DNA of 41,849 nt from an uncultured Saprospiraceae bacterium (GCA_937921555.1 CAKZUV010000172.1:1-41849), one strand, 5' to 3'; positions 14,802 to 26,599 are shown, counted from the first letter of the stretch. Program-made: numbers and translations. The notes: a model not told the origin generated them from the sequence alone.

Positions 14802-17165
14802 TCAGGATACTCCTGCGGGCCGCTTCCGTTTTTGCCGCATCATCAACAGGAGTACGCCGCAGATAAATACGCCGATCCCTACCCCGATCCGCATCCACAA
14901 TTCCTGTTCGGCCTTAATACTGCTTTCCAGATAGTAGGGATTGGGGCGATTGGGCGTTCCTTTACCAGGATTGATCTCCCAGTTGTCAAAATCTCCATTA
15001 TCCAGAAATGGTAATAACAATCCAATGGTAAAAGCGCTATCCGTGGGCGGAACTTCGTAGGCTACACTGTCAATAGAGGCTCCGTGGCCATCAAACAGTC
15101 CCACTTTTTCCCGGCGCTTTCCGAGACCAAACCCAAAATTACCGACTACATTATCTACTTTGGGAAAATGCTCCCGGAAAGCAATCGAGTCTTCGCAAAT
15201 AATTAAATATGATTTGGATCGGATTTTAGCATTTGGAATATTAAAATATCTTTTCTTATCCGTAAAATACCAGTCTTTGAGATTGATGGTTTCTTTTGAA
15301 TCGTTGTAAACTTCCACCCAGTCTCCGGTTTTTTTATTATTACAACTTATCTCATTGATCATAATCTGACCAGCCAGCGGATGTACATATTTTTCAAAAA
15401 CCGCACTGATTTTGTGGATGCTTTTACCTTTTAAATCGACTTCCACGGCGTGCTCTTCCGCTCCGGTGGTTACCCCTTTCCAGTGGGAAAAACGGTAGCC
15501 GAAATCCGGCATGGCCTTGAGCGTAATCGGTGTATTTTCAAAATATAAACCCCGGAAATCTTCCGTTCTGATGTTGACAGTATTATTAAGAATAACCTGC
15601 CCGCCGTTATTTGTTAAAATAGAAACAGAAACAAGTTCGCCGGTTTCAAAAAATGAAGAAAGATGAAAACGCATATATTTCACCCGCTTGGAGGCAAATT
15701 CGCGCAATCTGCCTACGTGTTCCTCCCATCGTTTTTCGCTCAGTTGCCAGCGATCCAGATGCCGGTCCATTTCCGGCACTAAATCCTGGTGCAGTTTGTC
15801 GATTCTGGCAAGGACGCGTTCCGGCGTAAAAGAAGTATTCAACCGATCGGTAAACCGCCGGAGAAATTCTTTTTCAAAATCTGGATTTTCCAGCAGCTTC
15901 CGCAAAATAAGGGTACTCCACGGTGGATTGGGCCACGCGGGACCATTCGCTTCGGTGTAAAATTCAAGGCTGTTATTTTTATACGCTTCTTTGTCGTGAA
16001 GACCAAAACCCCAGTCTGTGTCGTACAGAATCCAGCGCCAGCGTCCGCTTTCCGTCTGTGGTCGCCAGAATTTGATATTACCACCCGCATCACGATTGTC
16101 AAAATAAATCTGAGCAATTTGATAATCCATAAAATTATCAACATCCATTTGTGTTTGCAGATATCGGTAACTGGCCGGATCGCTCAGATCGCTTTTTTCG
16201 ATAAAACGGACCATGTTGAGATAGTGCTGACGACTCCCCCGTTTGGTGCTGCGACGGTGTTCGATCAGGTCGATACTATCCTTATCTACCTCGGCGTGCG
16301 ACTGAATAAAGAAGCGGTTTACTTTTTCCCGGATATTATAAATCCCCCAGTATTTTCCGTTGAGATAAACGTGAGCGGGGCGAAAGTTTTGTTTTTCAAT
16401 ATCCCAATCATCCAGAAGTCCCGTCATGAGTCCATCCCGGAAATGAGATTTTCCCCAGTCACTACCGGAGTTTCGCAGGACTAAAAATTTATATTTTTTA
16501 AATCCGTCTTTGCCAAAAATCCGATGCTTGAAATGTTTTTTTCCGTAACGATCCCGGGCAATCAGGGTAATTGATTTTTGTGGAAATAACCGGCTCATTC
16601 CTCCGAAAAGCCGAAAACCTGTTACGCTGCGAAATTCGATTTTCCCATCCGTCTCAAAAATTTCGGTACTGACCTCTACTTCCCGCTTGCTCCAGAAATT
16701 TGCACCATCTTTGGTCCAAAGAGAGTCTACCGCATCCGGTCCCTGCATGTAAAGGCCCGTTTCGGCATCAAAGAGAATAGACGGAGTAATTGCCACCGAG
16801 ACAATCGGCAGCGTAGAAGCGGGTTCGTTAATAAAATAGGTATGACCGATGGCTTTGGTCTTCAATTTGTCTTTATAAGCGATCGCCCGAATCACCGTCG
16901 TTTTATTAATTTCTACTGGTTTCCGATAGGTTTGGCTGTATCCGTCGGGCGTAGAACCATCCAGGGTGTAAAATATTTTAGCACCGGGGCAACGCAATTC
17001 TACTGTTTGACCCGATTCATATAGTCCACCGGGCGTAGAAAATTCAAGGATCAGTTTTTCTTTTTTAGGTTCGGGAGCAGAATGAGATTGTCCGCTGACT
17101 TTTAGGGTCAGAAAAATCGAAACGAATAGTAAGAATAGAGCACTGTTTTTCACAAAAAAGATCAC
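14802..17165 (-). CDS. CotH kinase family surface protein with lamin-tail domain
   Basis: An exported protein of up to 787 residues. After the signal peptide comes a chitobiase/hexosaminidase C-terminal-like domain (about 40-110, with ALIFYTLDGSTPDGYS-like AKIFYTLDGSTPDGYS), then a CotH kinase-like domain (about 118-480) with YWGIYNIREKVNRFF, FDNRDAGGNIKFWR and ILYDTDWGFGLHD. A lamin-tail-like domain follows (about 605-735; GQIMINEISCNNKKTGDWVEVYN). The C-terminus has one membrane helix (WMRIGVGIGVFICGVLLLMM) and a basic tail. CotH proteins phosphorylate spore-coat proteins in Bacillus; bacterial surface members are uncharacterised. The start is a GTG, at 17165 or more likely at 17153, which gives a better signal peptide (MKNSALFLLF). 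Confidence 0.88.
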   Translation of the reverse strand: MIFFVKNSALFLLFVSIFLTLKVSGQSHSAPEPKKEKLILEFSTPGGLYESGQTVELRCPGAKIFYTLDGSTPDGYSQTYRKPVEINKTTVIRAIAYKDKLKTKAIGHTYFINEPASTLPIVSVAITPSILFDAETGLYMQGPDAVDSLWTKDGANFWSKREVEVSTEIFETDGKIEFRSVTGFRLFGGMSRLFPQKSITLIARDRYGKKHFKHRIFGKDGFKKYKFLVLRNSGSDWGKSHFRDGLMTGLLDDWDIEKQNFRPAHVYLNGKYWGIYNIREKVNRFFIQSHAEVDKDSIDLIEHRRSTKRGSRQHYLNMVRFIEKSDLSDPASYRYLQTQMDVDNFMDYQIAQIYFDNRDAGGNIKFWRPQTESGRWRWILYDTDWGFGLHDKEAYKNNSLEFYTEANGPAWPNPPWSTLILRKLLENPDFEKEFLRRFTDRLNTSFTPERVLARIDKLHQDLVPEMDRHLDRWQLSEKRWEEHVGRLREFASKRVKYMRFHLSSFFETGELVSVSILTNNGGQVILNNTVNIRTEDFRGLYFENTPITLKAMPDFGYRFSHWKGVTTGAEEHAVEVDLKGKSIHKISAVFEKYVHPLAGQIMINEISCNNKKTGDWVEVYNDSKETINLKDWYFTDKKRYFNIPNAKIRSKSYLIICEDSIAFREHFPKVDNVVGNFGFGLGKRREKVGLFDGHGASIDSVAYEVPPTDSAFTIGLLLPFLDNGDFDNWEINPGKGTPNRPNPYYLESSIKAEQELWMRIGVGIGVFICGVLLLMMRQKRKRPAGVS

Positions 17166-17344
17166 TTAATGTTGGTGTCTTGTTTATCAATAGTAAAATT
17201 AAAGAAAATAGTGGCATTTCGCCTAAGAATTGGTATAAATTTCCTACGTTATTTTGGGGAATATGTTGTGGGGGGGGTGATTCTTCTATTTAGTGCTGAT
17301 TCTTTGGCGATATGGGGCAGACTCCAGAAGGACATCTAACGGTG

Positions 17345-17398
17345 GCATACCCGAAGGCTGACTGATAAGAAAGCTTTTGGGTATGCAGTGTTCACTGC
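17345..17398. repeat. Double hairpin after the hypothetical lipoprotein gene
   Basis: A 15-bp arm pair GCATACCCGAAGGCT (17345-17359) / AGCTTTTGGGTATGC (17372-17386), 13 of 15 positions matched, overlaps a second hairpin GCAGTG-TT-CACTGC (17385-17398). Both lie just past the stop of the minus-strand gene ending at 17403. There is no T-run, so a structured 3' end or repeat element is more likely than a classical terminator. Confidence 0.55.
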
Positions 17399-17402
17399 TG
17401 GC

Positions 17403-17990
17403 TTACTTATTATTATACGACTCTTTTGTTTTAAACGAATTAATCATTTTAACTAAATTACACATTCTACTTTTAGGCTCTTTATCACCCAAAACATTGG
17501 CTAATATCCAAAAATAATGATTTTCATTTTCTATAAAAATTGCAAAAACAATACTATTTAGATCATCTTTTACGAATTCAGAACTTTGATAAAGTATCCA
17601 GTTTGCGTTTCTGAAATTATTTATTCCTTTACCCAGATCAATAATTTCTAGCTCATTATCTTTTTTTATTTTTTTCAGAACTTCTTCGAATGACTTATCG
17701 TAGTCGTATCCTTTACGAATATCATCAGTAACTGTTAAAGATTCAAAATTATAAAGATCAACCATCGTATCTTGAAACATACAAGTTCTATATGGCTCAT
17801 TAATAGAAGTTTGAACCTTCCAATTTTTAGGAATTTCCAGCTCATATAAATTTAAAGAATCACGATAAACGAATCCATTATTTAATGGCCTTTCAGAATC
17901 ACAGTTTCCCAGATACTTTGGAAAACCGCTTTTAAAATTACAACCCGCTATTCCTATTAACAATAGAATAAAATATCTGTAATCTTTCAT
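17403..17990 (-). CDS. Hypothetical lipoprotein
   Basis: A 195-residue protein with a clear lipobox (LLLIGIAGC, Cys17). The mature part contains LYELEIPKNWKVQ (about 48-60), a pattern typical of small Bacteroidota lipoproteins with a PsbP-like or SRPBCC-like beta-sheet fold, and ends with a lysine-rich segment. I do not recognise a named family. The gene is markedly more AT-rich than its neighbours, which may mean recent acquisition or relaxed selection. It sits alone between the CotH and lactonase genes. Confidence 0.7.
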   Translation of the reverse strand: MKDYRYFILLLIGIAGCNFKSGFPKYLGNCDSERPLNNGFVYRDSLNLYELEIPKNWKVQTSINEPYRTCMFQDTMVDLYNFESLTVTDDIRKGYDYDKSFEEVLKKIKKDNELEIIDLGKGINNFRNANWILYQSSEFVKDDLNSIVFAIFIENENHYFWILANVLGDKEPKSRMCNLVKMINSFKTKESYNNK

Positions 17991-18069
17991 TCAAAATTTT
18001 AATAATTCTACTTCAATGTCTAAAATTTGGAGATAGTTTTAATTATTTTTTCTTATGCTAGCAGTGAAC

Positions 18070-19221
18070 TCATTTATAAACCACACAAACCGGAGATTTA
18101 ACAGCAATCTTTTCCGGATTGTCGCCCAGCATACCCGTTTGCGGATTTCTTTTAAATAACAAAATAAGGTCATCATCCTGCAAAGCCACCGTCAGATTTT
18201 CTTCGTTGGGTGAAAAACACATAAAGCGCGGAGCCGATCCTCCGGCGTCTGTCCGTTGAATAATTTCCAGCTGATACGTCTCAGGTGCTATCTTTAAAAC
18301 CACCAATTCGTTGAATTCACCCCGCAAACTGGCGTATAAAAAACGACCGTCCCTGCTAACATGAATCGCGGCACTTCCCGGATATCCCTCCGCACCTTCG
18401 GCGGGTAAAGCGATCACCTGCCGACGCTCCCGGACCGCTCCGTACCACTCCCACAATTCTACCGTCCCGTTCAGTTCGTTGATGATGTAAACGTGGTCTC
18501 CTTTGGGGTGCCAGGTCAGGTGCCGGCATCCACCTCCCGGCGTTACGGATAAGCTATCTTCCAAATTTAAACCATCAGCCGCCGGCGAATAACGATATAC
18601 TTTATCCGCTCCCAGATTCACCGCGTATACTTTAGAACTTACCGGATGCTGGTGGATAAAATGTGCGTGTGGTCCTTCCTGCCGGTCTTTGCTGGGGCCG
18701 GTTCCTTCGTGTTGATGGGCGGTTCCATCGGCCAGTGTTCCGTCTTTTTTTATCTGGTATTGCACGACGTTCCCACTCCCGTAATTGGCCGCCCAGAGAA
18801 ATTTTCCCGCCCGGTCCGTACTGATATAGCAGGAACCATTTCCCAGGGACGGGACCGATTGTATTTCCTTGATTTTAAAATCAGCAGGATCGTAAGTCAA
18901 TACACTGATGGTACTTGGCCCCCCACTCCCTTCGCTGACCGCGTAGATGATCGGATGATCGGGCGAATGACAAATGTAAGAGGGATTGATAATATCCGAA
19001 AAGCTGTTTTTAAGCTCCCAATTTTTATAATCCGCATCGGTAGTGTAGATGCCTACCCCCATTCCACGACCGTCTACGTGTCCCTCTTTTTTGGTGTAAG
19101 TCCCAATGAAAGCCAGATGATTATTTTTTGAATTATTTTGTTCCATATTTTTTTCTTTCGGCTGGCAAGCCGGCATAAAAAAGAGTGTGATTAGCAGAAT
19201 AGTATAAGTTAGCGTTTTCAT
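18070..19221 (-). CDS. Lactonase-family (6-phosphogluconolactonase-like) beta-propeller lipoprotein
   Basis: A 383-residue seven-bladed propeller of the YbhE/lactonase family. The signal sequence ends in FFMPAC (Cys19), so this member is lipid-anchored in the envelope. Family landmarks are FIGTYTKKEG near residue 40, IYAVSEGSGGPSTISVLTYD (about 92-111), SCYISTDRAGKFLWAANYGSG (about 129-149), GPHAHFIHQHP (about 183-193) and GGGCRHLTWHPKGDHVYIINE (about 224-244). Cytoplasmic members hydrolyse 6-phosphogluconolactone; an exported one more likely acts on another lactone or serves a different role. No pentose-phosphate gene is nearby. Confidence 0.85.
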   Translation of the reverse strand: MKTLTYTILLITLFFMPACQPKEKNMEQNNSKNNHLAFIGTYTKKEGHVDGRGMGVGIYTTDADYKNWELKNSFSDIINPSYICHSPDHPIIYAVSEGSGGPSTISVLTYDPADFKIKEIQSVPSLGNGSCYISTDRAGKFLWAANYGSGNVVQYQIKKDGTLADGTAHQHEGTGPSKDRQEGPHAHFIHQHPVSSKVYAVNLGADKVYRYSPAADGLNLEDSLSVTPGGGCRHLTWHPKGDHVYIINELNGTVELWEWYGAVRERRQVIALPAEGAEGYPGSAAIHVSRDGRFLYASLRGEFNELVVLKIAPETYQLEIIQRTDAGGSAPRFMCFSPNEENLTVALQDDDLILLFKRNPQTGMLGDNPEKIAVKSPVCVVYK

Positions 19222-19302
19222 TAAAATTATTTGATTAAAAATTTGTTTGAGCGCTTGTCCGATTTTTTATGCTTGTGCGAAATTGAATAAATTCAAACAA
19301 GC

Positions 19303-22300
19303 CTAAATAGTATAGTCGATATTTTTACCTGCCACTACTTTCTTCTTCATGTTCGGCTGATTCACTTCGTTGAGTAGTTCTTCCTCCGGATCATTGGAGG
19401 GAACAAATAATCGTGAAGTTCCTTCCATTTCCAGGCCGGGTTGACCGTCCATTTCGACGGGCATTACTGGTATGTTTACCTCACTTCGATACAGGAATAA
19501 ATCCTTCACTTCCTGATCGTGATCAAAACGATACAACAGATCCTTAATAGAAAAATCGGGTGCCGGTTTTCTGTTGTTAAAATATTCACTGAGTCCTCTG
19601 ACGTCGAGTACTTCGGCACCGAGATATTGACCCAGCATATAATAGGCCTCCCACTGCACCGGGTCGAAGAACTGATCTGCCGTTGATTCGTGCGGAAAAT
19701 CGGGGTGGTAAATTTTGTATTTATACGCTCCGTACATCGTTTCGTCGTCCGTTACAATTTTCCCCTTCGGGGCTTTGACACTGGATTTGATGTAGACCAG
19801 CGTACTGGCTTTGATGTCATTTCTTACTTGCTCTTCGATCCGTTGAGAGACGAGTTGCATAACCTCCGTAACTTTAGGCTGTTGTTGTTTTCTCAGTTCC
19901 AGTACAGTAGCGGCGAGCGCGGGAGAAATATTAATTTCCGACAAGGCGTCCTCTATTTGAGTCATTAACGATTCCGGGTCGGGTGCTTCTTCGTTCAGCA
20001 ATTCATTTACCTTCAATAGGGCTGGCAGAAGAGCCGCAAACTCATTTTCGTTGAAGTCGCTTTCAACTTGCGATCTCTGAATTTCACCGATGGTTATTCT
20101 TCTGACATTGTCGCGCAGGGTATCACGTTGAGTAAATAACTGATCAACAATATCTGCTGAAATATTTTTTTTGATTAAAGCATCTTTTAACGTTTTATCG
20201 TCCGGTTCTTCCCGTAATATTTCTTTTAGTTCTGCCTGAGGCATTCCTCTTTGCTCCATGATATTTAGAAAATATTCATCTTCTATTTTTCGGAGTAAAT
20301 ATGCATTTACCAGTTTTTGGTCAACGCCCGCTTCAATTTGGGAAAGCAGTCTCAGAAAAATTTTCATTACCTGATAAGCATTGTCAATTGCCAGTTGATC
20401 CATTCCTCTCAGAATCGTTTGTTCGATCTCTCCGATGCCATCATCCAGCCGGCGAGCGATCAAATCCTCAATCACCGAATCGGGTAAATGCACATTGTCC
20501 TGAAATTGAGGAGGAAGTATTCCGGCCAGTCGCAAGATAGGTTTTATTTTTTCGGGCTCGTGTTCAATAGCATGTTGTAATACCTTTTTGATGCCCGCCG
20601 TCCGGTTGTGTTGTTTGTCTCCGTGACAAAATATCTTTTCATTAAGTAAGCCAATTACATCTTTATCATTACTAACATCCAGTCCGTTAAGCCGGCTACG
20701 CAATTCGTTGACTTCCTTAAATTCATTAATCACCCGAAAGATAATCCGGACCAATAATTTGCCACTATAATTCAACAATTTGATGGCATCTTTTAAATCC
20801 GGATAGTTAACCAACACTTCAAAGGATCGGTAATTTTCATCTTTTACCGGATTACCCGCCGCGTCCAGTGCCGCAATTTCATCCCACAGATGGTACACAT
20901 CGGCGATGGCAAAACGTTCCAGCGAATATCCGTAAGAAGGTTTGGGGCGAATCACATCTTCGGGAATGTGTCCTTCTCTGAATTCGATGGAAAGTCCCAG
21001 CTCGTTCCGGGCCCGCACGGTCAGGATTTCCAAATCCGCAAAACTATACAGAGGATCTGCACCCGCATCCACTGAGAAAATCAGCCGGCAACGACGACGC
21101 AATAATTCGTATACACCAAGATTTTCGATGTGACCTCCGTCGGAAATATTCAGCTTTCGGTTGGCCGTCCCGATTTTGGAAAAAAGTTCTTTAAAAAAAT
21201 ACCAGGGCCACCACACCCGCTCGGATTCGTTGCGCTTGAGTGGATTAGAAATCCAGAATCCCAAACGAACATTGAAGGTAGTCATCAACACACTGAGCAG
21301 CTTATTGGAGTACGTCCCCATCCCCGGATTGACGGCAGCGGCAGAGATTGTGGTCGCGGCGGGCAGGGTCAGTTCCTGATAATCTTTGAAGGTATCGGTG
21401 TCCACATATCCGGTTATTTTTGATCCAAAATAAAAAGGAGATAAAAGGAAGTAGTCACTGGCTTTGGCACCTTTAAAGTTTTCGTCTCCTCCTCCCAGGA
21501 GCTGTAAATTCAGGCAGGTATTGATCAAAGGATACGGAGCAACCAGATTTGCGGGAGCAGTATTGTTTTGTTCAATAAGCTTAGCTAATGCGATATTTTT
21601 ATTTTTTTCGGCAAAGTTCAAATAGGCTTCAGCCAACTGATTGCGATAAAACCGGTGAAAACTGATGGCGTTTGGATTGGCTACATATCCCAGTGCAATA
21701 GCAATGGCTGCGGCTAAAATGTGCAATCCAATAATTTCTGTTTTTCCAATCGAAAAATAATTCTGAATATCTTCGTAAAATACTACCTCAGCAGAACCAA
21801 TTTTTAATAATAATAAAAACCCTCCGGCCAGCAGTGTCACGGCCGCCAGTGCTGCTTCCGCCTGATTAAATTTCCGGGAAATTCCCAGATCATATTTCAT
21901 TCTTATATTATAAATAAAATGAACAACGTAAATCAGGAAAAAGAACGAGATTCCAATTTCAACAATATTATTACTTTCAATAAATTTATAAACTTCAAAC
22001 TGAAAATCATAACCGTCTACCAAGTTTCTGACTTTTCCGATTCCCGACAAAAGTGTCAAAGACAAAAAGATAAAAATCAACGGGCTGACCCAACTCATCA
22101 GCGTACTGACCAAATAACCAATCACCAGAATAAATGTATTCCATACTTTGCCTTTACCCACTCCCGGCATCATATATTCTCCCCGGGCCCGAAGATAGTT
22201 GATGTGTTCCTGATCGAATAATGCATCGTAAGGCGACGCCATACCCGCTTCTTTTTTTTGTGAATTTTCTTTCAACAAAGACTGCACGTAAGCGCCCGTA

Positions 22301-22548
22301 TACCCACCACCGGAAACGGTAGAGAGGTAATCGGCCTTTTCCAGAATGCCAAACTTATTGAGGGTCTTGAGAATGCCCAGATTGATGGTGGCGGATCGGA
22401 TACCACCACCGGACATAGCGATTCCGAAACGGGTATCATCTAGTTCATTTGCCTCGGCTTCACCGTTTCGATGTTTTCTTCTGGCTTTTAAGTACGCATC
22501 TTCCTCCTTGATGACCTGATTAAAATTGAGTTTTTTCTTTTTTGACAT
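19303..22548 (-). CDS. Large membrane-associated patatin-like phospholipase
   Basis: A 1081-residue protein. The split patatin domain starts with MSGGGIRSATINLG (45-58) as the oxyanion loop and VSGGGYTG with Ser79 as the candidate nucleophile, and resumes with NISDGGHIENLGVYELL where Asp470 completes the Ser-Asp dyad. Between them, about 125-300, lie some four membrane helices (e.g. FILVIGYLVSTLMSWVSPLI and LHILAAAIAIALGYVANP). Residues about 560-900 are a long charged helical region, and 900-1081 contain VYIKSSVKAPKGKIV and FPHESTADQFFDPVQWEAYY. Patatins release fatty acids from membrane lipids; the added segments suggest an enzyme fixed in the membrane. It stands alone, 93 bp after alanine dehydrogenase. 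Confidence 0.85.
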   Translation of the reverse strand: MSKKKKLNFNQVIKEEDAYLKARRKHRNGEAEANELDDTRFGIAMSGGGIRSATINLGILKTLNKFGILEKADYLSTVSGGGYTGAYVQSLLKENSQKKEAGMASPYDALFDQEHINYLRARGEYMMPGVGKGKVWNTFILVIGYLVSTLMSWVSPLIFIFLSLTLLSGIGKVRNLVDGYDFQFEVYKFIESNNIVEIGISFFFLIYVVHFIYNIRMKYDLGISRKFNQAEAALAAVTLLAGGFLLLLKIGSAEVVFYEDIQNYFSIGKTEIIGLHILAAAIAIALGYVANPNAISFHRFYRNQLAEAYLNFAEKNKNIALAKLIEQNNTAPANLVAPYPLINTCLNLQLLGGGDENFKGAKASDYFLLSPFYFGSKITGYVDTDTFKDYQELTLPAATTISAAAVNPGMGTYSNKLLSVLMTTFNVRLGFWISNPLKRNESERVWWPWYFFKELFSKIGTANRKLNISDGGHIENLGVYELLRRRCRLIFSVDAGADPLYSFADLEILTVRARNELGLSIEFREGHIPEDVIRPKPSYGYSLERFAIADVYHLWDEIAALDAAGNPVKDENYRSFEVLVNYPDLKDAIKLLNYSGKLLVRIIFRVINEFKEVNELRSRLNGLDVSNDKDVIGLLNEKIFCHGDKQHNRTAGIKKVLQHAIEHEPEKIKPILRLAGILPPQFQDNVHLPDSVIEDLIARRLDDGIGEIEQTILRGMDQLAIDNAYQVMKIFLRLLSQIEAGVDQKLVNAYLLRKIEDEYFLNIMEQRGMPQAELKEILREEPDDKTLKDALIKKNISADIVDQLFTQRDTLRDNVRRITIGEIQRSQVESDFNENEFAALLPALLKVNELLNEEAPDPESLMTQIEDALSEINISPALAATVLELRKQQQPKVTEVMQLVSQRIEEQVRNDIKASTLVYIKSSVKAPKGKIVTDDETMYGAYKYKIYHPDFPHESTADQFFDPVQWEAYYMLGQYLGAEVLDVRGLSEYFNNRKPAPDFSIKDLLYRFDHDQEVKDLFLYRSEVNIPVMPVEMDGQPGLEMEGTSRLFVPSNDPEEELLNEVNQPNMKKKVVAGKNIDYTI

Positions 22549-22641
22549 GGGGAATGTAAATTTTCGAATAAAAAAAGAAAAAACCAGCGTAGATTGAATA
22601 TTCTATCAAATAAGACCCGCCCCGCGTCCTGCGTTTTTCTT

Positions 22642-23880
22642 TTATCCCAGGTTACTGGTAATCAATAATTCCAAATCGGTGTATTTGATACCGAAACGTT
22701 CGCTCAGGTATTTGTTGGTGAGTGTCCCTTTGTAAATATAGACACCGTGCTGAAGTCCCGGATCGTTCTGGATGAGTCTTTCCAGGTTACCGGAAGCACC
22801 CGATCGCAACAGGATAGACACCAGAATATTACTGACCGCAATAGAAGCCGTACGGGCTACTTTTGACGGAATATTGGGTACACAATAATGAATGACATCG
22901 TGTTTTGTAAAAGTTGGCCGGTCGTGATTGGTTACTTCAGAGGTAGCAAAACATCCTCCCTGATCGATACTTACGTCAATAATCACGGCGCCCCTTTTCA
23001 TTTTAGAAACAATTTCTTCGCTGACAATAATGGGGGTACGCCCCGAAGGCGAATGCATTGCACCAATCGCCACGTCAGCCGTCAGTAATTCCTTTTCCAT
23101 TTGCATGGGATTCAAAGAAGACGTGTTCAGTTGACGACCTACCTGGCTTTGCAACCGCATCAGTTTGGATATATTGTCATCAAAAATACGAACCTCGGCT
23201 CCTAATCCGATGGCCACCCGCGTAGCAAATTCCGCCACTACTCCTGCACCTAAAATCACCACTTTGGCACAAGGCACACCAGATACTCCGCCGAGCAATA
23301 CCCCTTTTCCGCCATTGGAATTGGTCATCAGCTCTGCGGCTGTCAGCATAATACTCATGCCGGCCAGTTCGCTCATGATGCGTACGACGGGAAAAGCATT
23401 GTTCTCATCTTTGATGTATTCCATGGCCATGGCAATGACCCGTTTGGAACGCAATTTCTCGATATAATCGCGTGTGATAATAGGCAAGTGCAGCGGAGAA
23501 AATAAAATCTGATTCGGTCGCAGGTAATCTATCTCATCGATCGTTGGCGGTGCGATTTTGATGATAATATCCGATTTGTAAACCTGCTCCTTGCTGTACG
23601 CAATATCAGCCCCAGCTTCGGAATAACGATGATCAGAATAATTGGCTCTGAGTCCGGCTTCCGTCTCAATGACCACCCGGTGACCGTGATTGACCAGGGT
23701 AGCTACCGCCGAGGGCACCAGGGCGACCCTTCTTTCCTGTAAGGTTGTTTCCTTGGGAATCCCGATAAACAAAACATTTGACTTTCGCTGCACCTGCAGC
23801 ATTTCTGTCTGAGTCTGAAGTCCTCCTTCGGTAAAAATCTTAGGAATGGGTATCCGCTTCTTCTTCTTTTCGTCACTCAT
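22642..23880 (-). CDS. ald: Alanine dehydrogenase
   Basis: A 412-residue member of the alanine dehydrogenase/transhydrogenase alpha-subunit family, which interconverts alanine with pyruvate and ammonia using NAD. The N-terminal domain has FIGIPKETTLQERRVALVPS (about 38-57), the NAD-binding domain has VVILGAGVVAEFATRVAIG, and conserved IIDVSIDQGGCFATSE and HYCVPNIPSKVARTAS follow. It has an N-terminal extension of about 35 lysine-rich residues compared with classical alanine dehydrogenases, as in many Bacteroidota. The gene follows tsaE by 44 bp and is probably co-transcribed with it. A proton-translocating transhydrogenase subunit is unlikely because no beta-subunit gene is adjacent. Confidence 0.9.
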   Translation of the reverse strand: MSDEKKKKRIPIPKIFTEGGLQTQTEMLQVQRKSNVLFIGIPKETTLQERRVALVPSAVATLVNHGHRVVIETEAGLRANYSDHRYSEAGADIAYSKEQVYKSDIIIKIAPPTIDEIDYLRPNQILFSPLHLPIITRDYIEKLRSKRVIAMAMEYIKDENNAFPVVRIMSELAGMSIMLTAAELMTNSNGGKGVLLGGVSGVPCAKVVILGAGVVAEFATRVAIGLGAEVRIFDDNISKLMRLQSQVGRQLNTSSLNPMQMEKELLTADVAIGAMHSPSGRTPIIVSEEIVSKMKRGAVIIDVSIDQGGCFATSEVTNHDRPTFTKHDVIHYCVPNIPSKVARTASIAVSNILVSILLRSGASGNLERLIQNDPGLQHGVYIYKGTLTNKYLSERFGIKYTDLELLITSNLG

Positions 23881-23924
23881 GCCGTATTATTTGAATAATA
23901 TTAGATAGATCGCTAATCCGATCT

Positions 23925-24335
23925 CTACAAAAGTATAATTTTCCGCTTTGAATCTTCAACGATTTCAATTTTTATTTTCAGAACCTGCTCCGGCAGTATA
24001 GGAGCTACCAAATCGGGCCACTCAATCAAACAGCGCGACTCCCCGTAAAGCAGGTCTTCAATTCCGATATCAATCGCTTCGTCTATGTTGTTCAAACGGT
24101 ATAAATCGAGGTGATAGATAATACCTTCAGCGGAATCATACTGATTGATCAGTGAATACGTCGGACTGGTTATTTTTTCCGTTACTCCGTAATGTTGACA
24201 AATTCGCTGAATTAAAGTGGTTTTTCCCGCACCGATTTCCCCGGAAAACAGCCAGATTTTACGTTCTCCCGCATAAGCTGCGATTTTTTGGGCAGTTACG
24301 GGTAATTCGGTCAGATTTTCTACAATGATTTCCAT
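23925..24335 (-). CDS. tsaE: tRNA threonylcarbamoyladenosine biosynthesis ATPase TsaE
   Basis: A 136-residue protein when started at the ATG at 24335 (MEIIVENLTEL); the longer frame begins at a TTG and adds only eight residues. The P-loop is GEIGAGKTT (32-40), followed by the family motifs TSPTYSLINQY (about 56-66), HLDLYRL and LIEWPD. TsaE works with TsaB, TsaC and TsaD to make t6A at position 37 of ANN-decoding tRNAs. It is divergent from gyrB and followed closely by ald. Confidence 0.93.
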   Translation of the reverse strand: MEIIVENLTELPVTAQKIAAYAGERKIWLFSGEIGAGKTTLIQRICQHYGVTEKITSPTYSLINQYDSAEGIIYHLDLYRLNNIDEAIDIGIEDLLYGESRCLIEWPDLVAPILPEQVLKIKIEIVEDSKRKIILL

Positions 24336-24533
24336 AAAATATCGGGTGATTCCGGACAAATTTCGGTTATTTTTTGGTCTTAAAAACCAGAAGTGACCGA
24401 TTTAGGGAAAATTGGGAGAAAAACTGTTAATATTTCACATTTTTCAAGGGTTTTTCAACTTGAAATAACCGGCTTTTTTCGTAGCCCGTTTAAGTCGAAA
24501 TTGTCACCCAAAACCCCTCTGAAAACCGAATAA

Positions 24534-26534
<2,001 letters not shown>

Positions 26535-26550
26535 TTAATAAAAATTGAGA

Positions 26551-26592
26551 CTCCTCTGAAAAGTTTTTTGTCGCGCAGAGGCGCAAAATTGT
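26551..26592 (+). repeat. Short trace of the CGCGCAAAG repeat, copy 2
   Basis: CTCCTCTGAAAAGTTTTTTG followed by TCGCGCAGAGGCGCAAAATTG matches only the first half of the element found at 28492 and 31701. The second half (CGTGTATATC) is missing. It sits between the gyrB stop and its terminator. Confidence 0.5.
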
Positions 26593-26599
26593 ATTCTCA

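Noticed and set aside
15789-16484. 231-codon plus-strand frame opposite the CotH gene
   Set aside because: It lies antisense to clear CotH motifs and has no recognisable features.
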